Assembly: GCA_947253615.1 (NCBI GenBank) | Contig: CAMYAA010000006.1 | Coordinates: 1 to 12,805, forward strand | DNA from: an uncultured Sutterellaceae bacterium | GTDB taxonomy: Bacteria; Pseudomonadota; Gammaproteobacteria; Burkholderiales; Burkholderiaceae_F | DNA: 12,805 nt | Direction of reading: 5' to 3' | Part shown: positions 1 to 7,913 of the stretch, piece by piece | Layout: each line of letters opens with the position of its first letter | How positions within the stretch are numbered: position 1 is the stretch's first letter | Position numbers and translations under genes: made by a program | The notes under the pieces: generated by a model | The model's database searches: none | What the model was told of the DNA's origin: nothing | What the model saw: only the letters and a program-made list of their open reading frames with translations

Positions 1-49
1 ATCTACACACTGCATATCGTCGGCAGCGTCAGATGTGTATAAGAGACAG
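1..49 (+). other. Illumina Nextera i5-side adapter (artefact)
   Basis: This is not genomic sequence. Bases 1-8 are the end of the P5 flow-cell oligo, 9-16 (ACTGCATA) sit in the i5 index position, 17-30 (TCGTCGGCAGCGTC) are the Nextera read-1 primer segment, and 31-49 (AGATGTGTATAAGAGACAG) are the Tn5 mosaic end. Genomic sequence begins at base 50. The five codons upstream of base 50 that appear to extend lpxC, starting with the GTG at 35, are adapter translation and should be discarded. Confidence 0.98.
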
Positions 50-817
50 CGTATGGCGACTACGGTGAACGAAGGCAAGGTGATTGTCTCGACGATTGAG
101 CACTTAATGAGTGCACTCAATGGTTTAGGGATTGACAATTTGTACCTCGATGTCGACGCGAGCGAAATTCCGATTATGGATGGCTCGGGGGCGAGCTTTG
201 TGTTTTTAATTCACGAAGCGGGCATTGTGGAGCAAGATGCGCCCAAGCGTTTTGTTCGCATTTTGAAGCCCATTCGTTATCAAGACGGGGACAAGTGGGC
301 GAGTTTAGAGCCGCATAACGGTTTTAAATTAGGCTTTACGATTGACTTTGGCCATCCGGCGATTGATCGTACGACGCAAGAGACGGTGGTGGACTTTTCG
401 CAGATCACCTACGAGCAAGCGGTGTCTCGTGCTCGCACCTTTGGGTTTGTCCAAGACGTCGAAATGCTTCGTAAGATGGGGCTCGCGCAAGGGGGTTCCT
501 TAGAAAACGCCATTGTGATGGACGAGTTTCGCATTTTAAATCCGGAAGGATTGCGTAGCGAAGACGAGTTTGTGAAGCACAAGATTCTTGATGCGATGGG
601 CGACTTATACGTATTAGGGGCGCCGCTCTTGGCGTTTTATCGAGCGTATAAGTCCGGCCATGAGCTCAACAATAAGTTGTTGCGTTTGCTCTTAGAGACG
701 CCCGACGCGTGGGAATGGGTTAGTTTTGAAAACGAACAAGAGTGTCCGGTGGACTATTGGCGTCAGGGCACGGAAAGTTTTGCCATGACGGGCGAGTCAA
801 CGAACCGTGACGATTAA
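50..817 (+). CDS. lpxC: UDP-3-O-acyl-N-acetylglucosamine deacetylase, 5' truncated
   Basis: LpxC is the zinc-dependent cytoplasmic deacetylase that performs the committed step of lipid A synthesis, so the organism makes an outer membrane with LPS or LOS. Visible here are 255 C-terminal residues. Counting the first genomic codon as residue 1, the zinc ligands are H18 (in STIEHL), H177 and D181 (in KHKILD), and the catalytic-region histidine is H204 (in KSGHELNN). The spacings of 159 and 186 residues equal those between H79, H238 and H265 of the E. coli enzyme, so about 61 N-terminal residues are missing. [19 protein letters not shown] and SRARTFGF are further family signatures. The loss is caused by the contig ending in adapter. 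In relatives ftsZ lies just upstream. The gene is closed by a terminator at 846-885. Confidence 0.96.
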   Translation, partial: RMATTVNEGKVIVSTIEHLMSALNGLGIDNLYLDVDASEIPIMDGSGASFVFLIHEAGIVEQDAPKRFVRILKPIRYQDGDKWASLEPHNGFKLGFTIDFGHPAIDRTTQETVVDFSQITYEQAVSRARTFGFVQDVEMLRKMGLAQGGSLENAIVMDEFRILNPEGLRSEDEFVKHKILDAMGDLYVLGAPLLAFYRAYKSGHELNNKLLRLLLETPDAWEWVSFENEQECPVDYWRQGTESFAMTGESTNRDD

Positions 818-845
818 GAGCTAATTCGTTTTTCTCTTCGCTCAA

Positions 846-885
846 AGGGGTGCATACGTGTCGTGTGCACCCTTACTCATTTTTT
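846..885 (+). terminator. Intrinsic terminator of lpxC
   Basis: An 11-bp stem (848-858 with 862-872, one T-G wobble) with a TGT loop is extended by a wobble and an A-T pair at the base. Six T residues follow at 880-885. It lies 30 bases after the lpxC stop. There is no matching T tract on the other strand, so it should act mainly on rightward transcripts. The T tract overlaps the stop codon of the convergent gene. Confidence 0.85.
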
Positions 886-2986
886 AAGCCTTCGCTTTTT
901 TCGTTAATTGTTGAGCCAAGTGGGCCAATTTTTCGCGCAGTTTGGGATTTTTGACCTGTTGCGAGGTGGTTTCAAGCGTCTTCGAGGCGGGCGGTGCGCT
1001 CGGTGCGATATCGTTGGCCGAGACGCGTTCAGGGACCGAACTCGCTTCATTGGCCTTTTTAAAGGCGATGAGGGAGGCGATACTGTAGGGGAGCTCAGGC
1101 GCAGCGGGGGCGTTCGTCGTGAAAGAGGCTTGAGCGGCGCGTTCGCGCGTTGGTTGAGGCGCGTGATCCTCTTTAGAAGCAGGCGTTTCGAGCACGGCCG
1201 AGGCCGCCTTCCAGGCGAAATTCTCACGATTTAAGCGACGACGCTCGAGGGAGTCCTGTAGCGCTTCGAGCGTATGCAAGGCCTGCTCGCGCTCGGGTTG
1301 GTCCCACACTAGGGTTTCACCACCCTCATGAATGTCTTGGTCAAAGCTTTGCCAGAATTGGCGTTGAGCGCGGGTGTCAATGACGAGTTGCGCGAGTTCG
1401 CGCTTGATCTCTGGGAGCGATTCTCCGTGTTCGCATCGTTCGCGCAGGGCTCGAAGGGCCTCGCGTTGGGTATTAATGATGGCGTGGCGGGCTTCAAGAA
1501 TCGTCAACGCCTTTTGATTGGCTTCGGGCGGATTTTTACCCATGCGGACGAAATCGTGTCCGAGGCGTTCGATAAAGGCCCCAACGTCTTGATAGACGCG
1601 AAGGGTACGTTGTTCTTCCTTGACGAGTTGTGCGAGCACTAAGCTACGGGGATCGAACTTTTGCGTGAGTTTGGCCTGATAAGGGACGAGCACGCGCCCG
1701 ACCGTTTTCGTGTTTTCCAATAAGCTAGCGATACTTGCCGAGGCAATGAGACTCGGTTCTCGCTCGGGCTCGGGGGGCTCCACGCTCGGCGCGGCCTCGT
1801 TTTGCGCTTGGCGCTTTGGATCGATCGCCTCGAGAAAGTGCGTGATGGCCTTACTCGCCTCGAGAATATCGCGCTGATCTTGAGCTTTGCCCACGCGTTT
1901 CCAGAGGGCTTCGTAGTGCTCGGTTTCCTCGTGCGAGAGGAGGTATCGAACGGTGCTCTCTTTGAGTCGTTCGTAGAGGGAGGCTCGCAGTTTTTCAAGA
2001 TCGGTGGCCTCCGGAGAGCGCTCGAGCTTTTCGGAAATGTTGAGAAGGGCCGTTTTTAGCGTTCGATCTTCGATATCTTGGGCGCTATCACGCAGGGCCG
2101 TGGGGCCCAATATGGAGTTAACGATCTCGGGCATGGGACTTAAGACCGGGACGTTAAAGTCACTTAACTTCGGTAACGTCGGGGGTGTGGGCATCATGCC
2201 AGGGTTCGGGTTGGCCAAGGTTTCTCGCCACGTATTAATTTCGGAAAAAACGTCATAGAGGGCGTTGAGTCGCTCATCGATGGTGGCGATATAGTGCGCG
2301 AGATGCTCGCGTTTAGCGAGATTGAGGGCGTTATTTTTCGCATTGATCGGCACGAGAATATGGGCAGGATCGAGGATTTGAATCTTGTCGTGCTCTTCTT
2401 GGGTGCGAACGCGTGCGTCTTTGAGGGCGCGGAATTTTTCGAAATAGAGTTGTTCCGTTTGGTTGAGCTCTTCTTCGTTTAATTCACCGAAGGCCCCCGG
2501 GGTACTCTCGAGCAATTGGCTCAAGCGTTTAAAGTCGTTACGCAAATCGTCGTGGGCGAGTTGGTTGGCGATGACGTTGAGGGTCATGGCGCTCCATTCG
2601 CTCTTTTTGCGATCAAAGAGTTTAACGTCCGTGGGCTCGGGCGTCGGGAGGGCCGCGGGCATAATGCGCACATCGACTCGATGCACTCCACTAATGCGCC
2701 CTTGCGACTCGAGTTGGCGTAAGACCTTTTCGATTTGCGGCGTGATTTGGCGGATTTTCTGCGCCACGGTCACGGAGCTCGTCAGAAACGTTAAACAGTC
2801 TTCTTTGACACGGCACTGTGACCCATCCGTGAGCTTGAGATTAATGCGGTAGGTTTTAAACAGCCCAAGGAGCTCATAGCCGATGGTTTTAACCAAGGTG
2901 AGTTCACGTTTAACCTTTAATTTTGGGTTGACGGCCTGCATAAAATGCGCGGTTTGACCAAGACGAAAGGCTTTTTTTCGAGACAT
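884..2986 (-). CDS. dciA: DciA-like (DUF721) domain protein with very long C-terminal extension
   Basis: The N-terminal part, about residues 25-110, reads like the DUF721/DciA domain. It has a CRVKEDCLTFLTSS strand, then a helix AQKIRQITPQIEKVLRQL, then a closing strand GVHRVDVRI. DciA assists loading of the replicative helicase DnaB in bacteria without DnaC. The locus supports this: in Pseudomonas and many betaproteobacteria dciA lies between lpxC and secA. DciA proteins are usually about 100-200 residues, whereas this one is 700. The remaining ~590 residues match nothing I recognise. They consist of charged helix-rich blocks (about 140-255, 300-390, 445-600) separated by proline-rich linkers (about 256-285, 395-412, 600-632, 655-670), ending in a basic tail (KKAKA). 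I see no signal peptide or membrane segment. The ATG has a plausible GGAAG seven bases upstream. The domain call is from memory and moderately sure; the function of the extension is unknown. Confidence 0.65.
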   Translation of the reverse strand: MSRKKAFRLGQTAHFMQAVNPKLKVKRELTLVKTIGYELLGLFKTYRINLKLTDGSQCRVKEDCLTFLTSSVTVAQKIRQITPQIEKVLRQLESQGRISGVHRVDVRIMPAALPTPEPTDVKLFDRKKSEWSAMTLNVIANQLAHDDLRNDFKRLSQLLESTPGAFGELNEEELNQTEQLYFEKFRALKDARVRTQEEHDKIQILDPAHILVPINAKNNALNLAKREHLAHYIATIDERLNALYDVFSEINTWRETLANPNPGMMPTPPTLPKLSDFNVPVLSPMPEIVNSILGPTALRDSAQDIEDRTLKTALLNISEKLERSPEATDLEKLRASLYERLKESTVRYLLSHEETEHYEALWKRVGKAQDQRDILEASKAITHFLEAIDPKRQAQNEAAPSVEPPEPEREPSLIASASIASLLENTKTVGRVLVPYQAKLTQKFDPRSLVLAQLVKEEQRTLRVYQDVGAFIERLGHDFVRMGKNPPEANQKALTILEARHAIINTQREALRALRERCEHGESLPEIKRELAQLVIDTRAQRQFWQSFDQDIHEGGETLVWDQPEREQALHTLEALQDSLERRRLNRENFAWKAASAVLETPASKEDHAPQPTRERAAQASFTTNAPAAPELPYSIASLIAFKKANEASSVPERVSANDIAPSAPPASKTLETTSQQVKNPKLREKLAHLAQQLTKKAKA

Positions 2987-3207
2987 AAGGACGCTTCCAA
3001 GGCTTGAGGGATTAACTCAAGATTATCAATGAATTATGAAGATGAGACGAGAATAGTTTTTGTGCGATAATCACATAATTATGTGCCTTAAAAAGAGAGT
3101 TCTGTCAAAAAGAATGCGGAATTTCTCCCCGAGGCACCGTTGTAGCGTTGATTAACCAGGGACTTACGAGTTCTGATCAACGAAGATTGCATTATTGAAG
3201 AAGACCC
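2987..3207. promoter_or_regulatory. Divergent dciA-like/secA intergenic region with inverted repeats
   Basis: This 221-bp AT-rich spacer must hold the promoters of both divergent genes. It contains CTTGAG/CTCAAG (3003-3008 and 3016-3021) in the leader of the leftward gene, a perfect 14-bp palindrome CACATAATTATGTG (3072-3085), and GTTGAT/ATCAAC (3147-3152 and 3176-3181) in the secA leader. GATAAT-like -10 hexamers exist on both strands (3066-3071 on +, 3022-3027 on -), but neither has a convincing -35, so I do not assign start sites. No SecM-like reading frame precedes secA. Confidence 0.5.
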
Positions 3208-5928
3208 ATGTTTGACGAATTACTCACTAAAATTTTCGGCAGTCGTAATGATCGTTTGATCAAGCACTACCGTCGACAATGTGACCAAATCAATAAACTC
3301 GAACCTGCGATGCAGGCGCTCACGGATGAGCAATTAAAAGCGAAGACCCTCGAATTCCGTGAACGTATTGCCAAGGGTGAAACCACAGACGACTTGTTAC
3401 CGGAAGCCTTTGCGGTGGTTCGAGAAGCGGCCGTTCGTGTCATGGGAATGCGTCACTATGATGTGCAGCTCATCGGGGGGATGGTTTTAAACGATGGCAA
3501 GATTGCGGAAATGCGTACGGGGGAAGGCAAGACTTTAACCGCAACGTTAGCCGTGTACTTGAATGCGTTACCCGGCAAGGGCTGTCACGTGGTGACGGTC
3601 AACGACTACTTAGCGAGTCGTGACGCGGACTGGATGGGTCGCTTATATAACTGGTTAGGGTTATCCGTCGGCAAGATTTTATCGAATCAAGATTCGGACA
3701 CCAAGCGCATGGCTTATGCCTGCGATATCACGTATGGGACCAACAATGAATTTGGTTTCGACTATTTACGTGACAACATGGTCTCTAACATTAATCAGCG
3801 TCATCAGCGTCCGCTCTACTATGCGATCGTGGACGAAGTGGACTCGATTTTGATTGACGAAGCGCGTACGCCGTTAATTATTTCGGGTCCAGCCAATGAT
3901 GATATTAATTTATACGTGGCGGTCAATGAGCTTCCTTCGTTATTAACGCGTCAAGCCGATGAAAAGGGTGATGGGCACTACTGGGTGGACGAAAAAGCTC
4001 ACCAGGTGTACTTGAGTGAAAAGGGCCATGAGTTCTTAGAACAGCTCTTGGTGGAACGTGGCTTAATTAAGCCCGAAGATTCCCTCTATTCGCCGCACAA
4101 CATTATTTTGATGCATCACTTGAATGCGGCCTTACGTGCGCATACGTTATTTAACCGTGATCAGCACTATGTGGTGCAAAACGGTGAAATCGTGATTGTG
4201 GACGAATTCACGGGTCGTTTGATGCCGGGTCGTCGTTGGAGCGATGGTCTTCATCAGGCGGTGGAAGCCAAGGAAGGCGTCAAGATTCAGCAAGAAAACC
4301 AGACCTTAGCCTCGATCACGTTCCAGAACTATTTCCGTATGTACGAAAAGCTCTCCGGGATGACCGGGACGGCGGATACGGAAGCCTATGAATTCCAGGA
4401 CATTTATGGCTTGGAAACGGTGGTGATTCCGACGCATCGCAAGATGATTCGTGTGGACGAGCAAGACAAAGTTTTCCGTACGGTGGAAGAAAAGTACGAA
4501 GCGATTGTGGAAGACGTGAAGGCTTGCTACGAAAAGCAGCAGCCGGTGCTTTTAGGGACGACCTCGATTGAAAATTCCGAAGTTCTCTCTCAGATGCTCA
4601 AGGCCGCGAACATTCCGCACAATGTGTTGAATGCTAAGCAGCATGAACGTGAAGCCCAGATCGTGTTAGAAGCGGGTCGCCCCGGGATGGTGACGATTGC
4701 GACGAACATGGCCGGTCGTGGTACCGACATTGTGTTGGGTGGCGGCGTGAACAAAGCCATTGAAGCCATTCAGAACAATCCAGAGTTATCCGACGAAGAA
4801 AAGGCGGGTCAGATCGAAGCTGTTCGTGTCGAATGGAAGGAAGCGCATGATCAAGTGATTCGCGCCGGTGGTCTTCGCATTATCGGCTCGGAACGTCATG
4901 AATCCCGTCGTATCGACAATCAGTTACGTGGTCGTGCGGGTCGTCAAGGTGACCCGGGCAGTTCGTGCTTCTATTTATCGATGGAAGATCAGCTCTTACG
5001 TATTTTCGGGGGCGATCGCATGCGTGCCGTGGCGGACAAGTTAAAGCTTGAACGTGGCATGGCCATTGAGTCCAAGATGCTCTCTCGCATGATTGAGTCG
5101 GCTCAACGTAAGGTGGAAGGTCGCAACTACGACATTCGTAAGCAGTTGTTGGAATTTGATGACGTTCAAAATGACCAACGTCGTGAAATTTATGGCTTAC
5201 GTAACGAAATTCTTGAAGCCGATTCGATTGCGCCGTTGATCAAGGACTTGCGTGAAGGGTACTTCACGAACTTGTTCCGTGAATATGTGCCAGCGGAAAC
5301 GGTGGAAGATCAGTGGGACTTGGCCGGGTTGGCTGAAAAGCTCAAGACGAGTTTTGGCATCGAGATGGATTTCCGTGCGTTACTCGACAGCAATGATCAG
5401 TTTACGGACGAGGACTTACTCGAAGCGTTATTAAAGCGTGCCGAAGACAACTACAACGCCAAGGTGGCGATTGTGGGCGAAGAAGGCTTCTTAGGCTTTG
5501 CGCGTGACGTGCTCTTACAGGTCTTAGACCAGTTGTGGCGTCAGCACATTTCGGCCTTGGATGCGTTGCGTCAAGGGATTTACTTACGTGGCTATGCTCA
5601 AAAGCAGCCTAAGCAAGAGTACAAGCGTGAAGCCTTTGAAATGTTTGATCGTTTACTCGATCAGATTCGCGAACAGTTAGTCACGGTCTTGATGCTCGTT
5701 GAAATTCGTATGCAAGAGCCTGAAGAGGTCCCCGCCGCGGGTGAAGCCTTGGAAGCGGCGCCTGCCAACGAGTCGACGCATTCGGTAGAAATGACGGGGG
5801 AAGCGCCTTCGGCATTAGATACCGAAGCGCAGTCTCAGGAGGAACGTTTTGCCGCGGTTGGGCGAAATGATCCGTGTCCTTGTGGCTCGGGCCGTCGTTT
5901 CAAAGAGTGTTGCGGTAAATTAAAGTAG
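3208..5928 (+). CDS. secA: Preprotein translocase ATPase SecA
   Basis: SecA is the cytoplasmic/peripheral-membrane motor that drives unfolded precursors through SecYEG. The 906-residue length matches E. coli (901). Visible motifs are Walker A TGEGKT (104-109), Walker B/DEAD-like [13 protein letters not shown] (208-220), DEFTGR (332-337), SGMTGTA in the preprotein-binding region (383-389), MAGRGTD (501-507) and [15 protein letters not shown] (572-586). An acidic linker leads to the C-terminal zinc-binding tail. That tail has Cys 890, 892, 901 and 902 (CPC, then eight residues, then CC), which binds SecB and lipid in relatives. The ATG is preceded by a purine-rich GAAGAAG. All domains are intact and no frameshift is visible. 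By eye it contains no in-frame CTG leucine codon among roughly 90 leucines. Confidence 0.99.
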   Translation: MFDELLTKIFGSRNDRLIKHYRRQCDQINKLEPAMQALTDEQLKAKTLEFRERIAKGETTDDLLPEAFAVVREAAVRVMGMRHYDVQLIGGMVLNDGKIAEMRTGEGKTLTATLAVYLNALPGKGCHVVTVNDYLASRDADWMGRLYNWLGLSVGKILSNQDSDTKRMAYACDITYGTNNEFGFDYLRDNMVSNINQRHQRPLYYAIVDEVDSILIDEARTPLIISGPANDDINLYVAVNELPSLLTRQADEKGDGHYWVDEKAHQVYLSEKGHEFLEQLLVERGLIKPEDSLYSPHNIILMHHLNAALRAHTLFNRDQHYVVQNGEIVIVDEFTGRLMPGRRWSDGLHQAVEAKEGVKIQQENQTLASITFQNYFRMYEKLSGMTGTADTEAYEFQDIYGLETVVIPTHRKMIRVDEQDKVFRTVEEKYEAIVEDVKACYEKQQPVLLGTTSIENSEVLSQMLKAANIPHNVLNAKQHEREAQIVLEAGRPGMVTIATNMAGRGTDIVLGGGVNKAIEAIQNNPELSDEEKAGQIEAVRVEWKEAHDQVIRAGGLRIIGSERHESRRIDNQLRGRAGRQGDPGSSCFYLSMEDQLLRIFGGDRMRAVADKLKLERGMAIESKMLSRMIESAQRKVEGRNYDIRKQLLEFDDVQNDQRREIYGLRNEILEADSIAPLIKDLREGYFTNLFREYVPAETVEDQWDLAGLAEKLKTSFGIEMDFRALLDSNDQFTDEDLLEALLKRAEDNYNAKVAIVGEEGFLGFARDVLLQVLDQLWRQHISALDALRQGIYLRGYAQKQPKQEYKREAFEMFDRLLDQIREQLVTVLMLVEIRMQEPEEVPAAGEALEAAPANESTHSVEMTGEAPSALDTEAQSQEERFAAVGRNDPCPCGSGRRFKECCGKLK

Positions 5929-5935
5929 TGCACGG

Positions 5936-5959
5936 GTCCCTCGCTCGCTAGGGAGGGAC
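5936..5959 (+). other. Stem-loop after the secA stop
   Basis: A perfect 7-bp stem GTCCCTC/GAGGGAC (5936-5942 with 5953-5959) with a 10-base loop starts eight bases after the secA stop. No T tract follows, so it is not a classical terminator. It may protect the mRNA 3' end or stall polymerase ahead of the true terminator further on. Confidence 0.5.
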
Positions 5960-5990
5960 TTCGCCACGACGTGAGTGGTGTCGCGCATGA

Positions 5991-6033
5991 GAAAGTTCCT
6001 CTTTGTCCTCGTTGATGAAGGGGAATTTTTTTT
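5991..6033 (+). terminator. Intrinsic terminator after secA, in the leader of the next gene
   Basis: TTCCTCTTT (5996-6004) pairs with GAAGGGGAA (6017-6025), with two G-T wobbles and a 12-base loop. Eight T residues follow at 6026-6033. Upstream AAAG (5992-5995) can extend pairing into the T tract. The T tract ends only 24 bases before the start codon at 6058, so there is no room for a normal promoter between terminator and gene. Confidence 0.75.
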
Positions 6034-6057
6034 GGAGCCGTTTCAAAGAGGCACTCG

Positions 6058-7164
6058 ATGGATGAAATTACTGTGAATGTTGGGCATGCGCCCGGCTCTG
6101 ACGTTTGGGTCTTTCCCGTGGATCGTGGCGCGAGTGCGGCCGCGTCGATCGGCGCGAGTCGTTCGACCAAAGAAGGGGTCATTCAGAGTTTAAAAGATCG
6201 TTTAAAGACGCCTTTTGCGCCACAAAGTGTGGCGATTTTCGAAGGGTTTTTAAGTTCGAGTCAGGACCCGATGAGCTCAGGGATGCTTGAGGCCGTGCTC
6301 AAACAAGTCGGGGCGGCCACACGCCAAAGTAGTGCGGCGATTTTGCCCCTTTGTGAAGGGCCGCACGATGCGCTTTTCCCCGCGCAGCGTTGGATTTCGG
6401 GCTTTGAGGCGTCCTGGGAATGCATTCGCCCCATGCCCGTGTCGGCCTTAATGTCAGCCGCAAAAGCGCACGGCCTTCGTGCCTTTCATACGCTCTTTAT
6501 GCATGGCGATACCCCCTTGGAACTCTTGGGACTTCTCTGGAGCAATCCCCACGAGGGGCACAATACCACCTTGCTCGGGTGGACGAATGCGACCTTACCC
6601 TTGAGCGCGTTGCGTGAATTGTCGGAGCGATTAAGCCAAGAGTTGTTGGCACCGCTCAAAGCGATGGGATGGATGCATCCGTGTGATCAATTGGTCTTGA
6701 TCGCGGCGGGAACTGAGGCACAAACCCCCGAGGTGACGCGATCCATGCGCTTTAGCCTCGAGGCCGGGTGGCGTTTAGTCATTGAGCGTTTGGTGCGGGA
6801 GGCCTCGCAGGACTTAGGGTTTCGACAATGTTTATGGGTTCGTGGGGCCGATACGCCCTCGGAGTGGTGTGAGGTCGCTAGGGCCCTGGTGCTCTGGCTC
6901 GAACAACTCAAGAAAGGGGGCCAGGCCCAGATGAATGAAGCGCAATGGCATCGTCAGCTCTGGCGTGTGTTGATGGGCACGGAGGTGAGCACGCTCGAAC
7001 TCTCGAGTATGGATGTTTTCCTGGGCGACGTTCCTTTGTGGCGAGCGGGTGAACGACAAGCGTCCCCGGACTGGGCGAAGGCGTATCGCGCCTTTTGGGC
7101 GGGTGAGGCCACCTTGATGGTGGATCTACATCGAGGTCCCTATAGCTATCGAGTTTTTTTGTAG
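6058..7164 (+). CDS. ArgJ-derived protein with degenerate active site (probable pseudoenzyme)
   Basis: This is an intact 368-residue frame with a good ribosome site (AGAGG, six bases before ATG). It lies directly after secA, where relatives carry argJ (ornithine acetyltransferase). Compared with ArgJ from memory, several segments align. LPLCEG (96-101) matches the LPFSTG oxyanion-hole strand. HNTTLLGW (168-175) matches the NMATMLGF autocleavage site, keeping the nucleophile Thr at T171. MGWMHPCD then LVLIAAG (203-218) matches DGDTSTND then FVLIATG. LVREASQDLGF and WVRGAD match IVRDGEGATKF and VEGA. MDVFLGDV (318-325) and VDLHRG (355-360) match the C-terminal strands. The oxyanion Thr is Glu100, the KGAGMI loop is gone, the DGDTSTND residues are mostly replaced, and the protein stops before the family's last ~16 residues, which end in INADYR. 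Fold kept and catalysis lost is my inference. Its function is unknown. Confidence 0.72.
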   Translation: MDEITVNVGHAPGSDVWVFPVDRGASAAASIGASRSTKEGVIQSLKDRLKTPFAPQSVAIFEGFLSSSQDPMSSGMLEAVLKQVGAATRQSSAAILPLCEGPHDALFPAQRWISGFEASWECIRPMPVSALMSAAKAHGLRAFHTLFMHGDTPLELLGLLWSNPHEGHNTTLLGWTNATLPLSALRELSERLSQELLAPLKAMGWMHPCDQLVLIAAGTEAQTPEVTRSMRFSLEAGWRLVIERLVREASQDLGFRQCLWVRGADTPSEWCEVARALVLWLEQLKKGGQAQMNEAQWHRQLWRVLMGTEVSTLELSSMDVFLGDVPLWRAGERQASPDWAKAYRAFWAGEATLMVDLHRGPYSYRVFL

Positions 7165-7223
7165 CGTACACTTAAGGCATAAGGGCGTCTTTCGCGGCGT
7201 CTTATGATTAACGAGGAGAGAAT

Positions 7224-7904
7224 ATGCAAGCAACGTCTTGGGTTGAAGTGGTCGTCGGGGTTTTAATTCGTGAGGACGGTCGAGTGTTATTGAACTCACG
7301 TCCAGAAGGTAAGCCCTACGCGAATTACTGGGAGTTTCCAGGGGGCAAGATTGAGCCCGGTGAAACGCCGCATAGCGCTCTCGCGCGTGAGCTCAAAGAA
7401 GAGCTCTCGATTGATTTAGCGGACTCCGTGCCTTGGTTTGTGATGGAGCATCGTTATGAGCATGCCAATGTGCGTTTGCATTTCCGCCGTTCCTGGGACT
7501 TTTTTGGTCCGATCTCGGCCAACGAAGGGCAGACCTATGGGTTTTATGCGCCCAATGAACGTACGCCCGGGTTGATTTTGCCCGCGTCTGAACCTGTATT
7601 AGCGTGGGTGGATTTGCCCAATGTGTGGGAAGATTCCACGGACATTTTAACGTTGACGTTAACGGGGCATCGTTCGACGGTGGTTCGCGACCGTCATCAT
7701 CGTTATGTGGGTGCGTGGGCTGAAAACTTTGATGATGCCTTGCGTGCTCAAGCGATGGGCTACGACTTTATGGTGGTGAAGCCCGAGCATTTCGAAGCGG
7801 TTTTGCGCGACGGTGAGCCGCTCTTACCGATTTATGTTCAAGGGGTGCCCTCGACGAGTTTACGTGAGTGGCAAAATAAGGGTGCTCATGGCGTGAAGCC
7901 CTAA
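7224..7904 (+). CDS. mutT: Nudix hydrolase (MutT-like) with shortened ThiE-like C-terminal half-barrel
   Basis: Residues 1-130 form a Nudix domain of the MutT type that removes oxidised dGTP. The Nudix box starts at G41, with E47, R55, E56, E59 and E60 all present; the usual glycine near its end is Ser62. VRLHFRRSWDF and LPASEPVLAW are typical of the MutT C-terminal half. Many beta- and gammaproteobacteria carry a MutT-ThiE fusion of about 310 residues at this locus. Here the tail is only about 95 residues. RYVGAWAENFDDALRAQAMG, YDFMVVKP, LPIYVQGV and GAHGV (160-224) match the last strands and helices of the ThiE-like barrel, while the front half and the usual PTPSHPG loop are missing. An AGGAG five bases before the ATG fixes the start. 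It is followed by a strong terminator. The Nudix call is firm; the exact substrate is inferred. Confidence 0.9.
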   Translation: MQATSWVEVVVGVLIREDGRVLLNSRPEGKPYANYWEFPGGKIEPGETPHSALARELKEELSIDLADSVPWFVMEHRYEHANVRLHFRRSWDFFGPISANEGQTYGFYAPNERTPGLILPASEPVLAWVDLPNVWEDSTDILTLTLTGHRSTVVRDRHHRYVGAWAENFDDALRAQAMGYDFMVVKPEHFEAVLRDGEPLLPIYVQGVPSTSLREWQNKGAHGVKP

Positions 7905-7913
7905 TCCTAATGC

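Noticed and set aside
908..2852. Several plus-strand open frames opposite the 700-residue gene, and others opposite secA, the nudix gene, zapD and ispB
   Set aside because: They are antisense or out-of-frame shadows with low-complexity translations, no family motifs and no ribosome sites.
2987..3207. SecM-type arrest peptide upstream of secA
   Set aside because: No plus-strand reading frame with a start, signal peptide or arrest-like ending is present. The gene between lpxC and secA is on the minus strand.
5875..5928. CC instead of CH at the end of the SecA zinc motif as an anomaly
   Set aside because: Both endings occur among bacterial SecA proteins and all four metal-ligand positions are filled.
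7178..7206. CATAAG/CTTATG repeat before the nudix gene as a terminator or operator
   Set aside because: It is only six base pairs with poor inner pairing and no T tract; not distinguishable from chance.
7154..7222. Frameshift at the T7 run as the cause of the missing ArgJ C-terminal tail
   Set aside because: I translated both other frames after the T run. One stops within a few codons and the other gives no INADYR-like tail, so the loss is not a simple one-base error.
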